DNA of 64,000 nt. Origin: Chryseobacterium gallinarum. GTDB lineage: Bacteria > Bacteroidota > Bacteroidia > Flavobacteriales > Weeksellaceae. A model generated the notes under the pieces. The model had not been told where the DNA came from. It searched no databases and saw only the letters and a program-made list of their open reading frames with translations. Positions 44,440-54,137 of this stretch are shown here, piece by piece. A program made the position numbers and the translations under genes. The stretch is from NCBI RefSeq assembly GCF_001021975.1, contig NZ_CP009928.1, positions 4,220,001 through 4,284,000 of the forward strand, in the 5' to 3' direction. Position 1 is the stretch's first letter; the number at the start of each line of letters is the position of its first letter.

Positions 44440-46749
44440 ATGCAAACTCACTTACTTGGCTACCCGCGTATTGGTAGCAACAGAGAGCTTAAAAAAGCTT
44501 GTGAACACTATTGGGCAGACAAGATTTCTCTCAATCAATTACTGGAAACCGGTAAAACCATCAGTCTTCAAAACTGGAAATTGCAACAGGAAGCAGGGAT
44601 TGATCTTATCCCATGTAATGATTTTTCTTACTACGATCAGGTGCTGGATATGACTTTGACCGTAGGAGCCATCCCGGAGCGTTACCAGGAAATTGCTTCA
44701 AACGAATCTCACTCAGAACCGGATCTTTATTTTGCCATGGCAAGAGGTTACCAGAAAAACGGATTGGATATCACGGCTATGGAAATGACAAAGTGGTTTG
44801 ATACCAACTACCACTATATTGTCCCTGAATTTCAAAAAAACCAGCAGTTCAGATTGTTTTCCGATAAAATCATCAGTGAGTTTATCCGTGCAAAGGAAGC
44901 AGGAATGAATGCAAAGCCTGTTATAATCGGATTGCTTACCTATCTTCTTCTGGGTAAAGAAAAAGAAAATGGTTTTGACAAAATGGATTTAGCACAAAAT
45001 CTATTGCCTGTTTATCTTGAAATCCTCCGGAAACTGGAAGCCTATGGTGCAGAATATGTTCAATTTGATGAACCTTTTTTAGCATTAGACCTGAATGAAA
45101 AAACAAAGGAGACCTATCAATGGGTTTACGATGAAATCAAAAAACAGTTTCCTAATCTTAAATTTATTGTAACTACTTATTTTGAGGGATTAAAGGACAA
45201 TCTTTCCCTGGCCGTTTCTTTGCCAGCAGATGTTTTGCATATTGATCTCGTAAGATGTCCTGAACAATTGGATGAAGTCCTGCAAGCAATACCCGGTACT
45301 TTAAGCCTTTCACTAGGGATTGTAGACGGAAGGAATATATGGAAAAATGATTTCGAAAAATCATTGGCACTGATCAAAAAAGCAATCCATGAAATCGGTC
45401 CGGAAAGAGTATTGATTGCTCCATCCTGCTCATTACTCCACTCTCCTTTTGATCTTGACCTGGAGAAAAACGAAGCAATTTTATCGCCTGAAATCAAGCA
45501 ATGGATGGCCTTTGCAAAACAGAAAGTAGATGAGATCGCTGTCTTAAAAAAACTGGCGTCAGGAAATCCCGATTATCACACGCTGCAGCTATTGGCCGAA
45601 AACAAAAAGGCACTGGAAAACCGTAAAGTTTCAGCACTGATTCACAACCAGGACGTGAAAAACCGTGTCGGAGCCATTACGGATGGAGATGCAAGAAGAA
45701 ACAACCCTTTCGCGGTAAGGAAAGAAGTTCAGCAAAAAGTACTGCAGTTGCCATTATTTCCTACCACAACCATTGGTTCCTTCCCGCAAACCAGGGAAGT
45801 AAGAAACTGGAGGTCTCAATTCAAAAAGGGGGAACTTACAGCCGCTCATTATAACGAGCTGCTGAAAAAAGAAACGGAAAGAACCATCCGCTGGCAGGAA
45901 GAAATCGGAATTGATGTACTGGTTCACGGAGAATTTGAACGCAATGATATGGTAGAGTATTTCGGGGAACAGCTTGATGGGTTTGCATTTACCCAAAACG
46001 GATGGGTACAGAGTTATGGTAGCCGGTGTGTAAAACCACCTGTCATTTACGGAGATGTACACCGTCCTCATCCTATGACCATATACTGGTCACAATATGC
46101 TCAGTCTCTCACTCAAAAATGGGTAAAAGGAATGCTGACCGGGCCTGTTACCATTCTGCAGTGGTCTTTTGTGCGTGACGATCAGCCCCGTTCCCTGACC
46201 TGCAAGCAGATCGCCTTAGCTATCCGGGATGAGGTTAAAGATCTGGAAAAAGCGGGCATCAGAATCATCCAGATCGATGAGCCGGCTATCCGGGAGGGTC
46301 TTCCTTTAAGAAAATCTGAATGGCAAAATTATCTGAAATGGGCAGTAGAAGCCTTTAGGATTTCAGCAAGCGGTGTTGAAGATTCTACTCAGGTTCATAC
46401 TCATATGTGTTATTCCGAATTTAACGATATTATTAAGGATATTGCCGATATGGATGCTGACGTGATTACCATAGAATGTTCCAGAAGCCAGATGGAATTA
46501 TTAAATGCCTTCGCAGACTTTAAATATCCGAATGAAATAGGACCGGGAGTTTATGATATCCACTCACCCAGAGTGCCGTCCAAGGAGGAGATGCTGGAGC
46601 TGCTGAAAAAAGCCCAGGCTGTAATCCCCGCTCAGCAGCTTTGGGTAAACCCTGACTGTGGATTGAAAACCCGCCATTGGGAAGAGACTGAAAAAGCTCT
46701 TATTGCCATGGTAGAAGCTTCAAGAGAGGCCAGTGCGGTCTTTGCATAG
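44440..46749 (+). CDS. metE: Cobalamin-independent methionine synthase
   Basis: The 769-residue enzyme transfers the methyl group of 5-methyltetrahydropteroyltri-L-glutamate to homocysteine. It has two TIM-barrel halves. The N-terminal half starts HLLGYPRIGSNRELKKACE. The C-terminal half starts TTTIGSFPQTREVRNWR and carries the zinc ligands in VHTHMCYSEF (His, Cys), ITIECSRS (Glu) and WVNPDCGLKTR (Cys). It is the only gene of its unit, from the cobalamin riboswitch to the terminator after it. The riboswitch implies that the cell also has the B12-dependent enzyme MetH elsewhere. Confidence 0.97.
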   Translation: MQTHLLGYPRIGSNRELKKACEHYWADKISLNQLLETGKTISLQNWKLQQEAGIDLIPCNDFSYYDQVLDMTLTVGAIPERYQEIASNESHSEPDLYFAMARGYQKNGLDITAMEMTKWFDTNYHYIVPEFQKNQQFRLFSDKIISEFIRAKEAGMNAKPVIIGLLTYLLLGKEKENGFDKMDLAQNLLPVYLEILRKLEAYGAEYVQFDEPFLALDLNEKTKETYQWVYDEIKKQFPNLKFIVTTYFEGLKDNLSLAVSLPADVLHIDLVRCPEQLDEVLQAIPGTLSLSLGIVDGRNIWKNDFEKSLALIKKAIHEIGPERVLIAPSCSLLHSPFDLDLEKNEAILSPEIKQWMAFAKQKVDEIAVLKKLASGNPDYHTLQLLAENKKALENRKVSALIHNQDVKNRVGAITDGDARRNNPFAVRKEVQQKVLQLPLFPTTTIGSFPQTREVRNWRSQFKKGELTAAHYNELLKKETERTIRWQEEIGIDVLVHGEFERNDMVEYFGEQLDGFAFTQNGWVQSYGSRCVKPPVIYGDVHRPHPMTIYWSQYAQSLTQKWVKGMLTGPVTILQWSFVRDDQPRSLTCKQIALAIRDEVKDLEKAGIRIIQIDEPAIREGLPLRKSEWQNYLKWAVEAFRISASGVEDSTQVHTHMCYSEFNDIIKDIADMDADVITIECSRSQMELLNAFADFKYPNEIGPGVYDIHSPRVPSKEEMLELLKKAQAVIPAQQLWVNPDCGLKTRHWEETEKALIAMVEASREASAVFA

Positions 46750-46774
46750 CCAGCACCATAATGAGATAGTTCTT

Positions 46775-46798
46775 AAGCAGGAGTTCAAACTTCTGCTT
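46775..46798 (+). terminator. Terminator of metE
   Basis: AAGCAGGAG pairs with CTTCTGCTT (one G-T pair), followed by TTTGTCTTTT. It lies 26 bases past the metE stop. Confidence 0.7.
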
Positions 46799-46990
46799 TT
46801 GTCTTTTGTATATTTGGCCAAAACAAATTTAATGTAAGCATTAGCAGTTAAAGTCTGTTTCGGTTGAAGGCAATCTTCCGCATTATTATGATATCCATTC
46901 CTTAATAGTAAACAGCAGCCTTCAGGTAATACTTCTGTGAATATAATTATAAAATGAATTAATAATGAATACTTTACAGATTATCAGATT

Positions 46991-47006
46991 TAATTTTGTA
47001 ATTTTG
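46991..47006 (+). promoter_or_regulatory. Tandem -7 boxes ahead of the J-domain/KTSC gene
   Basis: TAATTTTG occurs twice in a row (46991-46998 and 46999-47006), each matching TAnnTTTG. The gene starts about 100 bases downstream. The rest of the 46750-47103 gap shows only the metE terminator and no gene. Confidence 0.55.
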
Positions 47007-47103
47007 CACCCCGAAAATAAGGATAATACGAACAAGTCTCCTAAAACAGGTGGCTGCAAAAATTGCACTGGAAATATCCTTGGAAATCAATAGATAATTA
47101 CAT

Positions 47104-47550
47104 ATGAAAAGAATCGGTGAACACAGAAAGCTTCTTGGAGTTGATCAAAATGTTACCTTAAAAGAGTTAAAAACCATTTACAGGAATACGATGAAAGATA
47201 CGCATCCTGATAAATTTATCAATGATGAAGCCGGTAAACAGGAAGCGGAAGAAAAAAGTAAGTCTGTGATCGAAGCCTATCATTTTCTGGTAAGTATCAA
47301 TCCGGAAACACAGGAAAAATACAAGGAAGAATATACGGAAACCATTACAAAATCCAATATTCAGGATTTTTATCTTGAAAAAGCGGTTTTAACGGTCCAG
47401 CATCTGAATGGAAATATCTATGAATATATGGGAGTTCCGAGAAATACCTATATTAAAATGATTAACTCTGATTCACCAAGCCGTTTTGCGAGGAGACATA
47501 TCTATGGAAGTTTTGTCTATAGAAAAGCCGGGGAAGCAATGGCGGAATAA
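47104..47550 (+). CDS. J-domain protein with a KTSC domain
   Basis: The protein has 148 residues. The first 75 form a J domain with its HPD motif (YRNTMKDTHPDKF) and the helix LLGVDQNVTLKELKTIYRNT before it. The C-terminal 60 residues form a KTSC-type domain (LNGNIYEYMGVPRNTYIKMI, HIYGSFVYRK). The KTSC domain is often fused to other modules, and its role is not established. The J domain should stimulate a DnaK-type chaperone. It is a single-gene unit with its own promoter and terminator. Confidence 0.88.
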   Translation: MKRIGEHRKLLGVDQNVTLKELKTIYRNTMKDTHPDKFINDEAGKQEAEEKSKSVIEAYHFLVSINPETQEKYKEEYTETITKSNIQDFYLEKAVLTVQHLNGNIYEYMGVPRNTYIKMINSDSPSRFARRHIYGSFVYRKAGEAMAE

Positions 47551-47571
47551 TTTTTTCCATTTAAAATAGAG

Positions 47572-47596
47572 AGACTTCTGGTTGTCCCAGAGGTCT
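47572..47596 (+). terminator. Terminator of the J-domain/KTSC gene
   Basis: AGACTTCTGG (47572-47581) and CCAGAGGTCT (47587-47596) form a stem with one mismatch, followed by a run of T. Confidence 0.75.
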
Positions 47597-47620
47597 TTTT
47601 TTGTAAATATGTAAAATATT

Positions 47621-47705
47621 GTGTTTAGGCTAAAATTCTTAAGCGGGCTTTAGCCCGCTCCTATTGATTTTTTATAACCATTAATAGGAATAGGCTAAAA
47701 CCCAT
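47621..47705. repeat. REP-like composite palindromic repeat
   Basis: The stretch has a GC-rich palindrome GCGGGCT-TT-AGCCCGC (47643-47658) flanked by TAGGCTAAAA on both sides (about 47626 and 47691), with CCTATT/AATAGG inverted between. The unit looks like a dispersed REP/BIME element rather than a terminator. The RAYT transposase that mobilises such repeats is not in the window. Confidence 0.6.
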
Positions 47706-47790
47706 TTTTCAATATCAGAACAATCATACAACTTCAGCCAAAATTTATATCTCTTTTCATATAATTTTCTGTCGTAATTTTTAATAAAAA

Positions 47791-47814
47791 AGCGCCTCAG
47801 AAATCTGAGGCGCT
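47791..47814 (-). terminator. Terminator of the RND efflux operon
   Basis: Perfect ten-base arms AGCGCCTCAG (47791-47800) and CTGAGGCGCT (47805-47814), followed on the minus strand by TTTTTATTA. It lies 24 bases past the pump gene stop. Confidence 0.9.
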
Positions 47815-47837
47815 CCCGGTTAATTAAAGGCTAATTT

Positions 47838-50800
47838 TTATTTATCCAGATGCTTAGGCGTAAACCCGTCATCATTAAGTTCTCTGTGTACGTAATCTGC
47901 TTTCATTTCAGCTTCGTAGTCTACTTTATTATCTTTACCCATTCTTCTCAGAAGAGAGTCAAATAAGGAGTATACTACCGGTACAATGATCAAGGTCAGG
48001 AATAGAGATGATGTCAAACCACCAATAACTACCCATGCAAGACCTTTGTTCATCTCCGCTCCTGCTCCGGTTGCCAATGCGATCGGTAACATACCGAAGA
48101 TCATCGCAATCGTGGTCATCAGGATCGGACGGAGACGCGCGTGATTAGCCTGGATCAATGCATCATGAGTAGTTGCACCAGCTGCTTTTCTTGCGTTGGT
48201 AAAGTCAACGATCATAATCGCGTTTTTCGCAACAAGACCAATAAGCATGATCATCCCTAGCATCGTAAAGATGTTCAACGAGTTGGCAGTTAAGGCAAGG
48301 ATCACCATTACTCCGATCATCGCCAACGGAATAGAGAATAATACTACGAATGGATATACAAAACTGTCATACAAGGATACCATTACCAGATATACCAATA
48401 CGATAGCTGCTAATAATGCGATTCCTAACGTACCGAAACCTTCCTGCTGGTTTTCCATATCTCCGCTCCAGATATAATCTACCCCTACAGGCTTTTTATC
48501 ATTCATGAATTTTGCGGCCCATTCATTGGCTACATCCCCTACCGGTCTACCTACCGCTTTAGCTCTTACTTTCACGGAAGGAGACTTATCTCTACGTTCA
48601 AGCAAACTTGGCCCTGAACCCATTTTCACTTCAGCGAACTGACTCAGGCGAACCTGCTGTCCCTGAGGATTGGTAAACATCAGGTTTTTAACATCATCTA
48701 TGGACTGTCTGTTCAGGTCCCCAAAACGGATGTTAATATCATATTCATACTCTCCGGCTCTGAATTTTCCGTCTGTATTCCCGTTAAACGCAGTCTGCAT
48801 TGTCTGTCCTACGCTTGAAAGGTTTAAGCCCAGAGAAGCCATTTTGTCTCTGTCGATATTGACCTGTACTTCCGGGTTACCAGAGTCTGTAGATAATTCT
48901 GCATCTACTGCTCCCGGAACTTTTTTCAATAGCTCAAGAATTCTTGTCGCTTCTTTTACCGCTGTTGCGTTATCCGGAGCTGTGACTACCATTTCGATCG
49001 GTGCATTTTCTGCTCCCATGATACCGATTGGTGCTGTTTTAAACTCAACTCCTGTAAATTTCTCTTCTAAGGCTCTTTTTACTTTTGCAGCCTTGATGTT
49101 GGTACTTTCAGAACGTTCAGATTTGTCTGTAAGGTTTACCTGAACCTCAGATTGGTAAGTAGTTGCCTGAGCACCACCAAAACCTGTTGATTGCTGTCCA
49201 ACGGTTGTAATAAGGTCTACAACATCTTTATCGTTTCTTAAAAACTTCTCAACTTCTAATGTTAATTGGTTGGTCTTTTCAACGGTTGCATCCTTTGAAA
49301 GCTCCATCTGTACCAGGAACTGTCCACGGTCAATCGGCGGGAAGAATTCGCCTCCAATAAATCCGAAGATTACCAAAGAGAATGAACTGATCAGAATAAT
49401 GAATGTAACAACAACGGTAGAAATTCTTCTTAAGGTTGTTTTCAGACACCATTCAAGGATATCTGTAACCCAGTGAGTAAACTTGTCGATTAACCCTTCA
49501 AACCAAAGAATAAATTTCTCAAACCAGTTTTTCCCTGTCAAATGTTCCAGTTTACCAAACCTTGATGATAGCCATGGAATAATGGTAAATGAAGCCAATA
49601 ACGATAGCATCGTCGCAATAACCACCGTGACACAGAATTGTGCAAGAATGTTGGCTACAAGACCGGAACTCATCGCAATCGGTAAGAATACTACCACAAT
49701 TACCAGGGTAATCGCTGCTACCGTAAATCCAATTTCCGAAGCTCCGTCATAGGCTGCCCTGATCTTGCTTTTCCCCATCTCCATGTGGCGGTAAATGTTT
49801 TCCAGTACCACGATCGCATCATCTACAAGAATCCCTACCACAAGTGACAGTCCCAGCAAACTCATCAGGTTCAGCGTATACCCCATCAGATTCATTCCGA
49901 TAAATGCTGCTACCAATGAAGCCGGAATAGAAACCATTACAATGAATGCGTTTCTGATACTGTGAAGGAACAACAACATTACAATGGCCACGAGAATAAT
50001 AGCTAAGAATAAGTCAAAGATTACGTGGTTTGCTGATTCAAGGGTAAATTCTGTTGTATCGTTTACGATTTTTACTTTTACTCCCTGAACTTTATATGCT
50101 TCTTCAACGGTTTTAATTGTTTTCTGAACACTTTCAGATACTGCTACCGCATTCGCATCAGATTGTTTCTTCACCTGCATCAGGATCGTTGGAAACTGAT
50201 TGAATCTTGCTACTTTTTCTACATCTTTCTGAGAGTCAAAAACGGTAGCAATATCAGATAAACGAACCTGTGCCCCATTTTTATTGGAGACTACAAGATT
50301 GTTCATTTCCCCGATAGATTTATACTTTCCGGATAGCCTGATCGTGGATTTTGTAGTTCTTGTTTTCAAGCTCCCCGTCGGGAAATCCAGGTTTGAAGAA
50401 AGAATTGCCTGCTGAACATCCCCGATAGAAAGCCCATACCCCTGCAATTTTTTTTCATCCAAATTCACCTGGATTTCTCTTTCCTGTCCGCCTACAAGAT
50501 CAACCTGAGCCACTCCGTTTACACGGGAAAAAATAGGTTCTATCTTTTTATCGAGTAAGTCATAGAGATCCTTACTGTTTAGTTTATCTGATGAAATACT
50601 CATCGTGATAATCGGTAAATCATCTAAGGAGAATTTGTTCAATGACGGTGCTTTCACATCATCCGGAAGGTCTGCAAGAATAGCATTTACCTTTCTCTGC
50701 GCATCATTCAAGGCGAAGTCCACATCAGCCCCATCGTTCAGCTGAACCATGATCACGGATAAACTTTCATATGAAGAAGATTCTACTTTTTTTACGTTTT

Positions 50801-51023
50801 CCAAAGAACCTACGGCATCCTCAATCTTCCGGGTGACCGAAGTTTCCACTTCTGCGGGAGAAGCTCCCGGATACACCGTGGAAATTGTTACCATATTGGT
50901 TTCAAACTTTGGAATCAATTCGTATCCCATGAGCGTATAACTCAGGATACCTCCCAACGTCAGAATTGTAAACAATACAATTACCAGCGAAGGTCTTTTA
51001 ATCGATATTTCTGCTAACTTCAT
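47838..51023 (-). CDS. RND efflux pump, inner-membrane permease (HAE1/AcrB-like)
   Basis: The 1061-residue transporter has 12 predicted membrane segments in the RND pattern: TM1 at the N-terminus, a large periplasmic loop, TM2-6 and a repeat of the same. The proton-relay aspartates lie in VGILVDDAIVVLENIYRHM of TM4. The TM10 lysine lies in GLVAKNAIMIVDFTN. Its place after adaptor and TolC genes, with gaps of seven and six bases, marks a tripartite pump that expels drugs, dyes or detergents. Substrate cannot be told from sequence. The length is normal. Confidence 0.96.
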   Translation of the reverse strand: MKLAEISIKRPSLVIVLFTILTLGGILSYTLMGYELIPKFETNMVTISTVYPGASPAEVETSVTRKIEDAVGSLENVKKVESSSYESLSVIMVQLNDGADVDFALNDAQRKVNAILADLPDDVKAPSLNKFSLDDLPIITMSISSDKLNSKDLYDLLDKKIEPIFSRVNGVAQVDLVGGQEREIQVNLDEKKLQGYGLSIGDVQQAILSSNLDFPTGSLKTRTTKSTIRLSGKYKSIGEMNNLVVSNKNGAQVRLSDIATVFDSQKDVEKVARFNQFPTILMQVKKQSDANAVAVSESVQKTIKTVEEAYKVQGVKVKIVNDTTEFTLESANHVIFDLFLAIILVAIVMLLFLHSIRNAFIVMVSIPASLVAAFIGMNLMGYTLNLMSLLGLSLVVGILVDDAIVVLENIYRHMEMGKSKIRAAYDGASEIGFTVAAITLVIVVVFLPIAMSSGLVANILAQFCVTVVIATMLSLLASFTIIPWLSSRFGKLEHLTGKNWFEKFILWFEGLIDKFTHWVTDILEWCLKTTLRRISTVVVTFIILISSFSLVIFGFIGGEFFPPIDRGQFLVQMELSKDATVEKTNQLTLEVEKFLRNDKDVVDLITTVGQQSTGFGGAQATTYQSEVQVNLTDKSERSESTNIKAAKVKRALEEKFTGVEFKTAPIGIMGAENAPIEMVVTAPDNATAVKEATRILELLKKVPGAVDAELSTDSGNPEVQVNIDRDKMASLGLNLSSVGQTMQTAFNGNTDGKFRAGEYEYDINIRFGDLNRQSIDDVKNLMFTNPQGQQVRLSQFAEVKMGSGPSLLERRDKSPSVKVRAKAVGRPVGDVANEWAAKFMNDKKPVGVDYIWSGDMENQQEGFGTLGIALLAAIVLVYLVMVSLYDSFVYPFVVLFSIPLAMIGVMVILALTANSLNIFTMLGMIMLIGLVAKNAIMIVDFTNARKAAGATTHDALIQANHARLRPILMTTIAMIFGMLPIALATGAGAEMNKGLAWVVIGGLTSSLFLTLIIVPVVYSLFDSLLRRMGKDNKVDYEAEMKADYVHRELNDDGFTPKHLDK

Positions 51024-51030
51024 AAATCGT

Positions 51031-52092
51031 TTACTTTATAATGTTCACTTTAGACCCGTTGTCCAGGTTGATCTGCCCGCTGGTTACAACTTTTTCACCA
51101 CCGTTTAATCCGCTTAATACCTGTACTTTGTCTCCGTAAACTTTTCCGATGGTTACTTTGATCATTTTAGCAACACCATTTTCAACTACAAATAACTGTC
51201 CTGAGCTTACTCCGTTTACAAACGCTTCAGCAGGTACTGTTAACATATTTTGGGTTTCTGCTCCATTGTTTGTTTTAAACGTAGCAGTTGCATACATACC
51301 TGCTTTCAGGTTGCCTCTGTTCTGAACTTCGATTTCAACGGGGAAATTTAAAGAAGCATCACTTTTAGGGGCAATAAAGGTAATTCTTCCAACGAAAGAA
51401 TCTTCCGGTAAAACATTCACTTTAATCGGTACTTCCTGGCCTAGCTGAATTTTTCCGATCTGGCTTTCATCTACTAAAACTGAAAGTTTTAAGCTGTTGA
51501 TATTAACGATTTCAAACATCGCTGTTCCGGGAGAAACTACAGTTCCCGGTTCAACCATTTTTTTATTGATGGTACCACTGATACCAGCACGGATACTTGT
51601 ATCATTTACTTTAACTCCCTGGGCTCTCACCGCTGCCTGAGCATTTTTAAGCTGAAGTCTGGAGTTATCTAGCTGTTGTTTGGTAACTCCACCTGTCTTG
51701 TATGCGTTTTCATAACGTTGGTTATCAATAATAGCATTCTGCAGGTTATTCTGAGCCTGGGTAACATCAACCTCAATGGCGTCTCTTTTAATGGTTGCCA
51801 GCACCTGACCTGCAGAAACTCTTGAACCTTCTTTTACCAAAACGTTGACAATACGTCCTGAGATTTCGGAAGACTGATTCATTTCCTGCTTAGGAATAAA
51901 AGTTCCGTTCGCAGAATAATCCGTATCTATATTTTCTCTTGTAACGGTTACAATATTAACATTGATTTTATCCACCTGCTTGGCAACCTCTTTTACTTCC
52001 TGAGTCTGTTTCTCTTTGTTGCCGGCAATCTTGTATGCTGCCAATCCTATAAGTACAGCTGCTACGATGATATATATTAAAGTTTTTTTCAT
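51031..52092 (-). CDS. RND efflux periplasmic adaptor (membrane-fusion protein)
   Basis: The protein has 353 residues with an N-terminal membrane anchor (LIYIIVAAVLIGLAAYKIA). It is followed by an alpha-hairpin and a lipoyl/barrel-sandwich motif (ISGRIVNVLVKEGSRVSAGQ, GISGTINKKMVEPGTVVSPG). The C-terminal membrane-proximal domain has TVPAEAFVNG and LSGLNGGEKVVTSGQ. It links the pump (next gene) to TolC in the periplasm. It sits between tolC and pump genes in one operon. Confidence 0.94.
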   Translation of the reverse strand: MKKTLIYIIVAAVLIGLAAYKIAGNKEKQTQEVKEVAKQVDKINVNIVTVTRENIDTDYSANGTFIPKQEMNQSSEISGRIVNVLVKEGSRVSAGQVLATIKRDAIEVDVTQAQNNLQNAIIDNQRYENAYKTGGVTKQQLDNSRLQLKNAQAAVRAQGVKVNDTSIRAGISGTINKKMVEPGTVVSPGTAMFEIVNINSLKLSVLVDESQIGKIQLGQEVPIKVNVLPEDSFVGRITFIAPKSDASLNFPVEIEVQNRGNLKAGMYATATFKTNNGAETQNMLTVPAEAFVNGVSSGQLFVVENGVAKMIKVTIGKVYGDKVQVLSGLNGGEKVVTSGQINLDNGSKVNIIK

Positions 52093-52098
52093 TGTTTA

Positions 52099-53451
52099 TT
52101 ATGGGTTTTGTAATGTGTTTAACTCTCCTCTTGCTTTCATCAACTGAATTTCAGCTTGCTTATAATCTAATAAAGCGTTCGCATAATTTTGTTTTGCCTC
52201 AGTCAAAGAATTATCGGTGTCAAGCAGATCTGTAAGTGTTGCAAGACCATATTGATAGTTAGACTGCGTATTCGCCTGTACTTTTTCAGCCAAAGCAACA
52301 TTGTCTTTCATACTTTGAATATTGATTAAGGCATTTTCCATATTGGTTGCTGCATTTTTATAATCTAAATTCAGGCTTAGCTGGGTATTTTCGATATCCT
52401 GGTTCAGGTCCTGAATATCGATTTCAGCCTGCTGGATTTTAGATTTCGTAGCTCCTCCCGTAAAGATCGGTATGTTTACATTGAGTCCTATAGAGGCTGC
52501 ATCACTCCAGTTCACCCCATTATTAATTCCATTAAACCAAGGAAATTTTGTTCCCATTCCGTACCAGCCATAATTAGCCTGAAGGCTTACTGTAGGATAA
52601 AGGAATGCTTCTGTCGCTTTTTTATTAAACTGTAGAAGTTCCATCTGTTTTCTAAGAACCTTAATTTCAGACCTGTTGTCCAGGTTGATCTGTCCTGCTA
52701 TAAGTTCCGGTCTCGGTTCTATGCTTTTCTCCTCTAATTCAATAGGTGAATCGATAGGAACTCCCATATAAAATTTCAAAGAGTTTTTGGCAAGCTCCAC
52801 TCCGTTGATTAATTTTTGCTTATTGGAAGCAATATTGGTAAGCTGAACATTTGTTCTGTCAAGATCTATTGGTTTTGCAAGCCCGTTATCCACCAAGCTT
52901 TTAATAATATTTCTTACTTTTTCCGTATTCTTATAGCTTGTTTCCAATGTTTTCAGATTCTCTTCCTGAACAAACACATTATAATAGGCTGTCGCTACGT
53001 TCACAATGATCTGCTCATTGGTCAACTGAGAATTCAGCACATAAAACTCCCTTGTAGATTTAGCTGCTTTTAACCCAATGAACACTCTCTGATCAAACAA
53101 AGCCTGATTAAGTGTTGCAGAAATGCTTGAGTTCCAAGGCTGCCCCATTTTAAAAATGTTTCTCTGCCCCATAATCTCCACCACAGTCTCCTGGATAATC
53201 GGGTTATAAGAAACCCCTCCTGCGACACTGATCTGAGGAAGAGCTCCAGCCTTCGCCTCGTCAATCTTGTATTCAGCTTTTTTGACCTGTAAGGCAGCTT
53301 TTTTAGCTTCTGCCTTATTCTGGAGTGCCTGTTTAATTGCTTCCTGCAGAGAAACCTGCTGCTGGGCAGACACCGATGAAAAGCTGAAAATCATAAATGC
53401 TGCAGCTATCCCAATTTTTAGCTTTTTAGCAGTTATACGTTTTCTTTTCAT
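52099..53451 (-). CDS. TolC-family outer-membrane efflux protein
   Basis: The protein has 450 residues with a signal peptide (IGIAAAFMIFSFSSVSAQ) and the two long coiled-coil repeats of TolC-type channels (QQVSLQEAIKQALQNKAEAK, and YKNTEKVRNIIKSLVDNGL). The end has LTDLLDTDNSLTEAKQNYA. It should form the trimeric exit duct for the pump encoded downstream. It leads the operon. A 90-base gap separates it from the TetR gene upstream, with no clear terminator, so it may be in the same transcript. Confidence 0.94.
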   Translation of the reverse strand: MKRKRITAKKLKIGIAAAFMIFSFSSVSAQQQVSLQEAIKQALQNKAEAKKAALQVKKAEYKIDEAKAGALPQISVAGGVSYNPIIQETVVEIMGQRNIFKMGQPWNSSISATLNQALFDQRVFIGLKAAKSTREFYVLNSQLTNEQIIVNVATAYYNVFVQEENLKTLETSYKNTEKVRNIIKSLVDNGLAKPIDLDRTNVQLTNIASNKQKLINGVELAKNSLKFYMGVPIDSPIELEEKSIEPRPELIAGQINLDNRSEIKVLRKQMELLQFNKKATEAFLYPTVSLQANYGWYGMGTKFPWFNGINNGVNWSDAASIGLNVNIPIFTGGATKSKIQQAEIDIQDLNQDIENTQLSLNLDYKNAATNMENALINIQSMKDNVALAEKVQANTQSNYQYGLATLTDLLDTDNSLTEAKQNYANALLDYKQAEIQLMKARGELNTLQNP

Positions 53452-53541
53452 AATTTTTATACTTCGTTTATTTTTTGTTTGTTTTAGTTATTATTTTTAT
53501 TTCTGCATGACGGATCATCTTTAGAAATACTTTAGTTTTTT

Positions 53542-54135
53542 TTAACTTTTAAATAACATATTGATAATTATTTCTTTTCTTTCAGAAATAATCTTATCAT
53601 ATTCTTCATCACTAATCATAAGATTCTCCATAAATAAAGGTCTTATAGCACTTGGAAAAACCAATAGCGACACCATATTCAGAATAAATTGTACAGGGGC
53701 CATTTTTTCAATATTTCCCAATTCCATTTCTTTTTCAATATCCTTGTATAAGGTTTCCAGGATATCTTCTTCAATTTCTCTCTGATGGCAGGTCCCTTTG
53801 TTGATCTGCGAAACAATATAGGTTTCCAGATACGGATACTGAAGGCTCGTTGCCAGACTGCTTTCAATAAACTTGCTGATCTTCTCTTTGAAAGGAAGAT
53901 TTGCTGTCTGAATGATTTTTGATTTTTCCTGTTCCACTCTCTGGGCTTCATCAAAGATGATCTGAATCAGTTTATCCCTTGACCGGAAATAATAATTTAT
54001 AAGTGTTCTGTTCACTCCCGCTGCATCGGCAATCTCCTGCGTAGTAGCATCAAATTTTCCTTTCACAAAGAATAAATTCTTCGCTGTCTCCTTGATCAAT
54101 TCCTGTGTTTGGTCTTTTTTTGCTTGATTTGACAT
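53542..54135 (-). CDS. TetR-family regulator of the efflux operon
   Basis: The 197-residue protein has an N-terminal helix-turn-helix (TTQEIADAAGVNRTLINYYF) and a helical ligand-binding C-terminal domain typical of TetR repressors. It lies directly ahead of the tolC-adaptor-pump genes on the same strand and is probably their repressor, released when a substrate of the pump binds. Two copies of TTGTTAAACAA flank its own promoter and are the best candidates for its operator, so it should also control its own expression. Ligand unknown. Confidence 0.92.
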   Translation of the reverse strand: MSNQAKKDQTQELIKETAKNLFFVKGKFDATTQEIADAAGVNRTLINYYFRSRDKLIQIIFDEAQRVEQEKSKIIQTANLPFKEKISKFIESSLATSLQYPYLETYIVSQINKGTCHQREIEEDILETLYKDIEKEMELGNIEKMAPVQFILNMVSLLVFPSAIRPLFMENLMISDEEYDKIISERKEIIINMLFKS

Positions 54136-54137
54136 TT

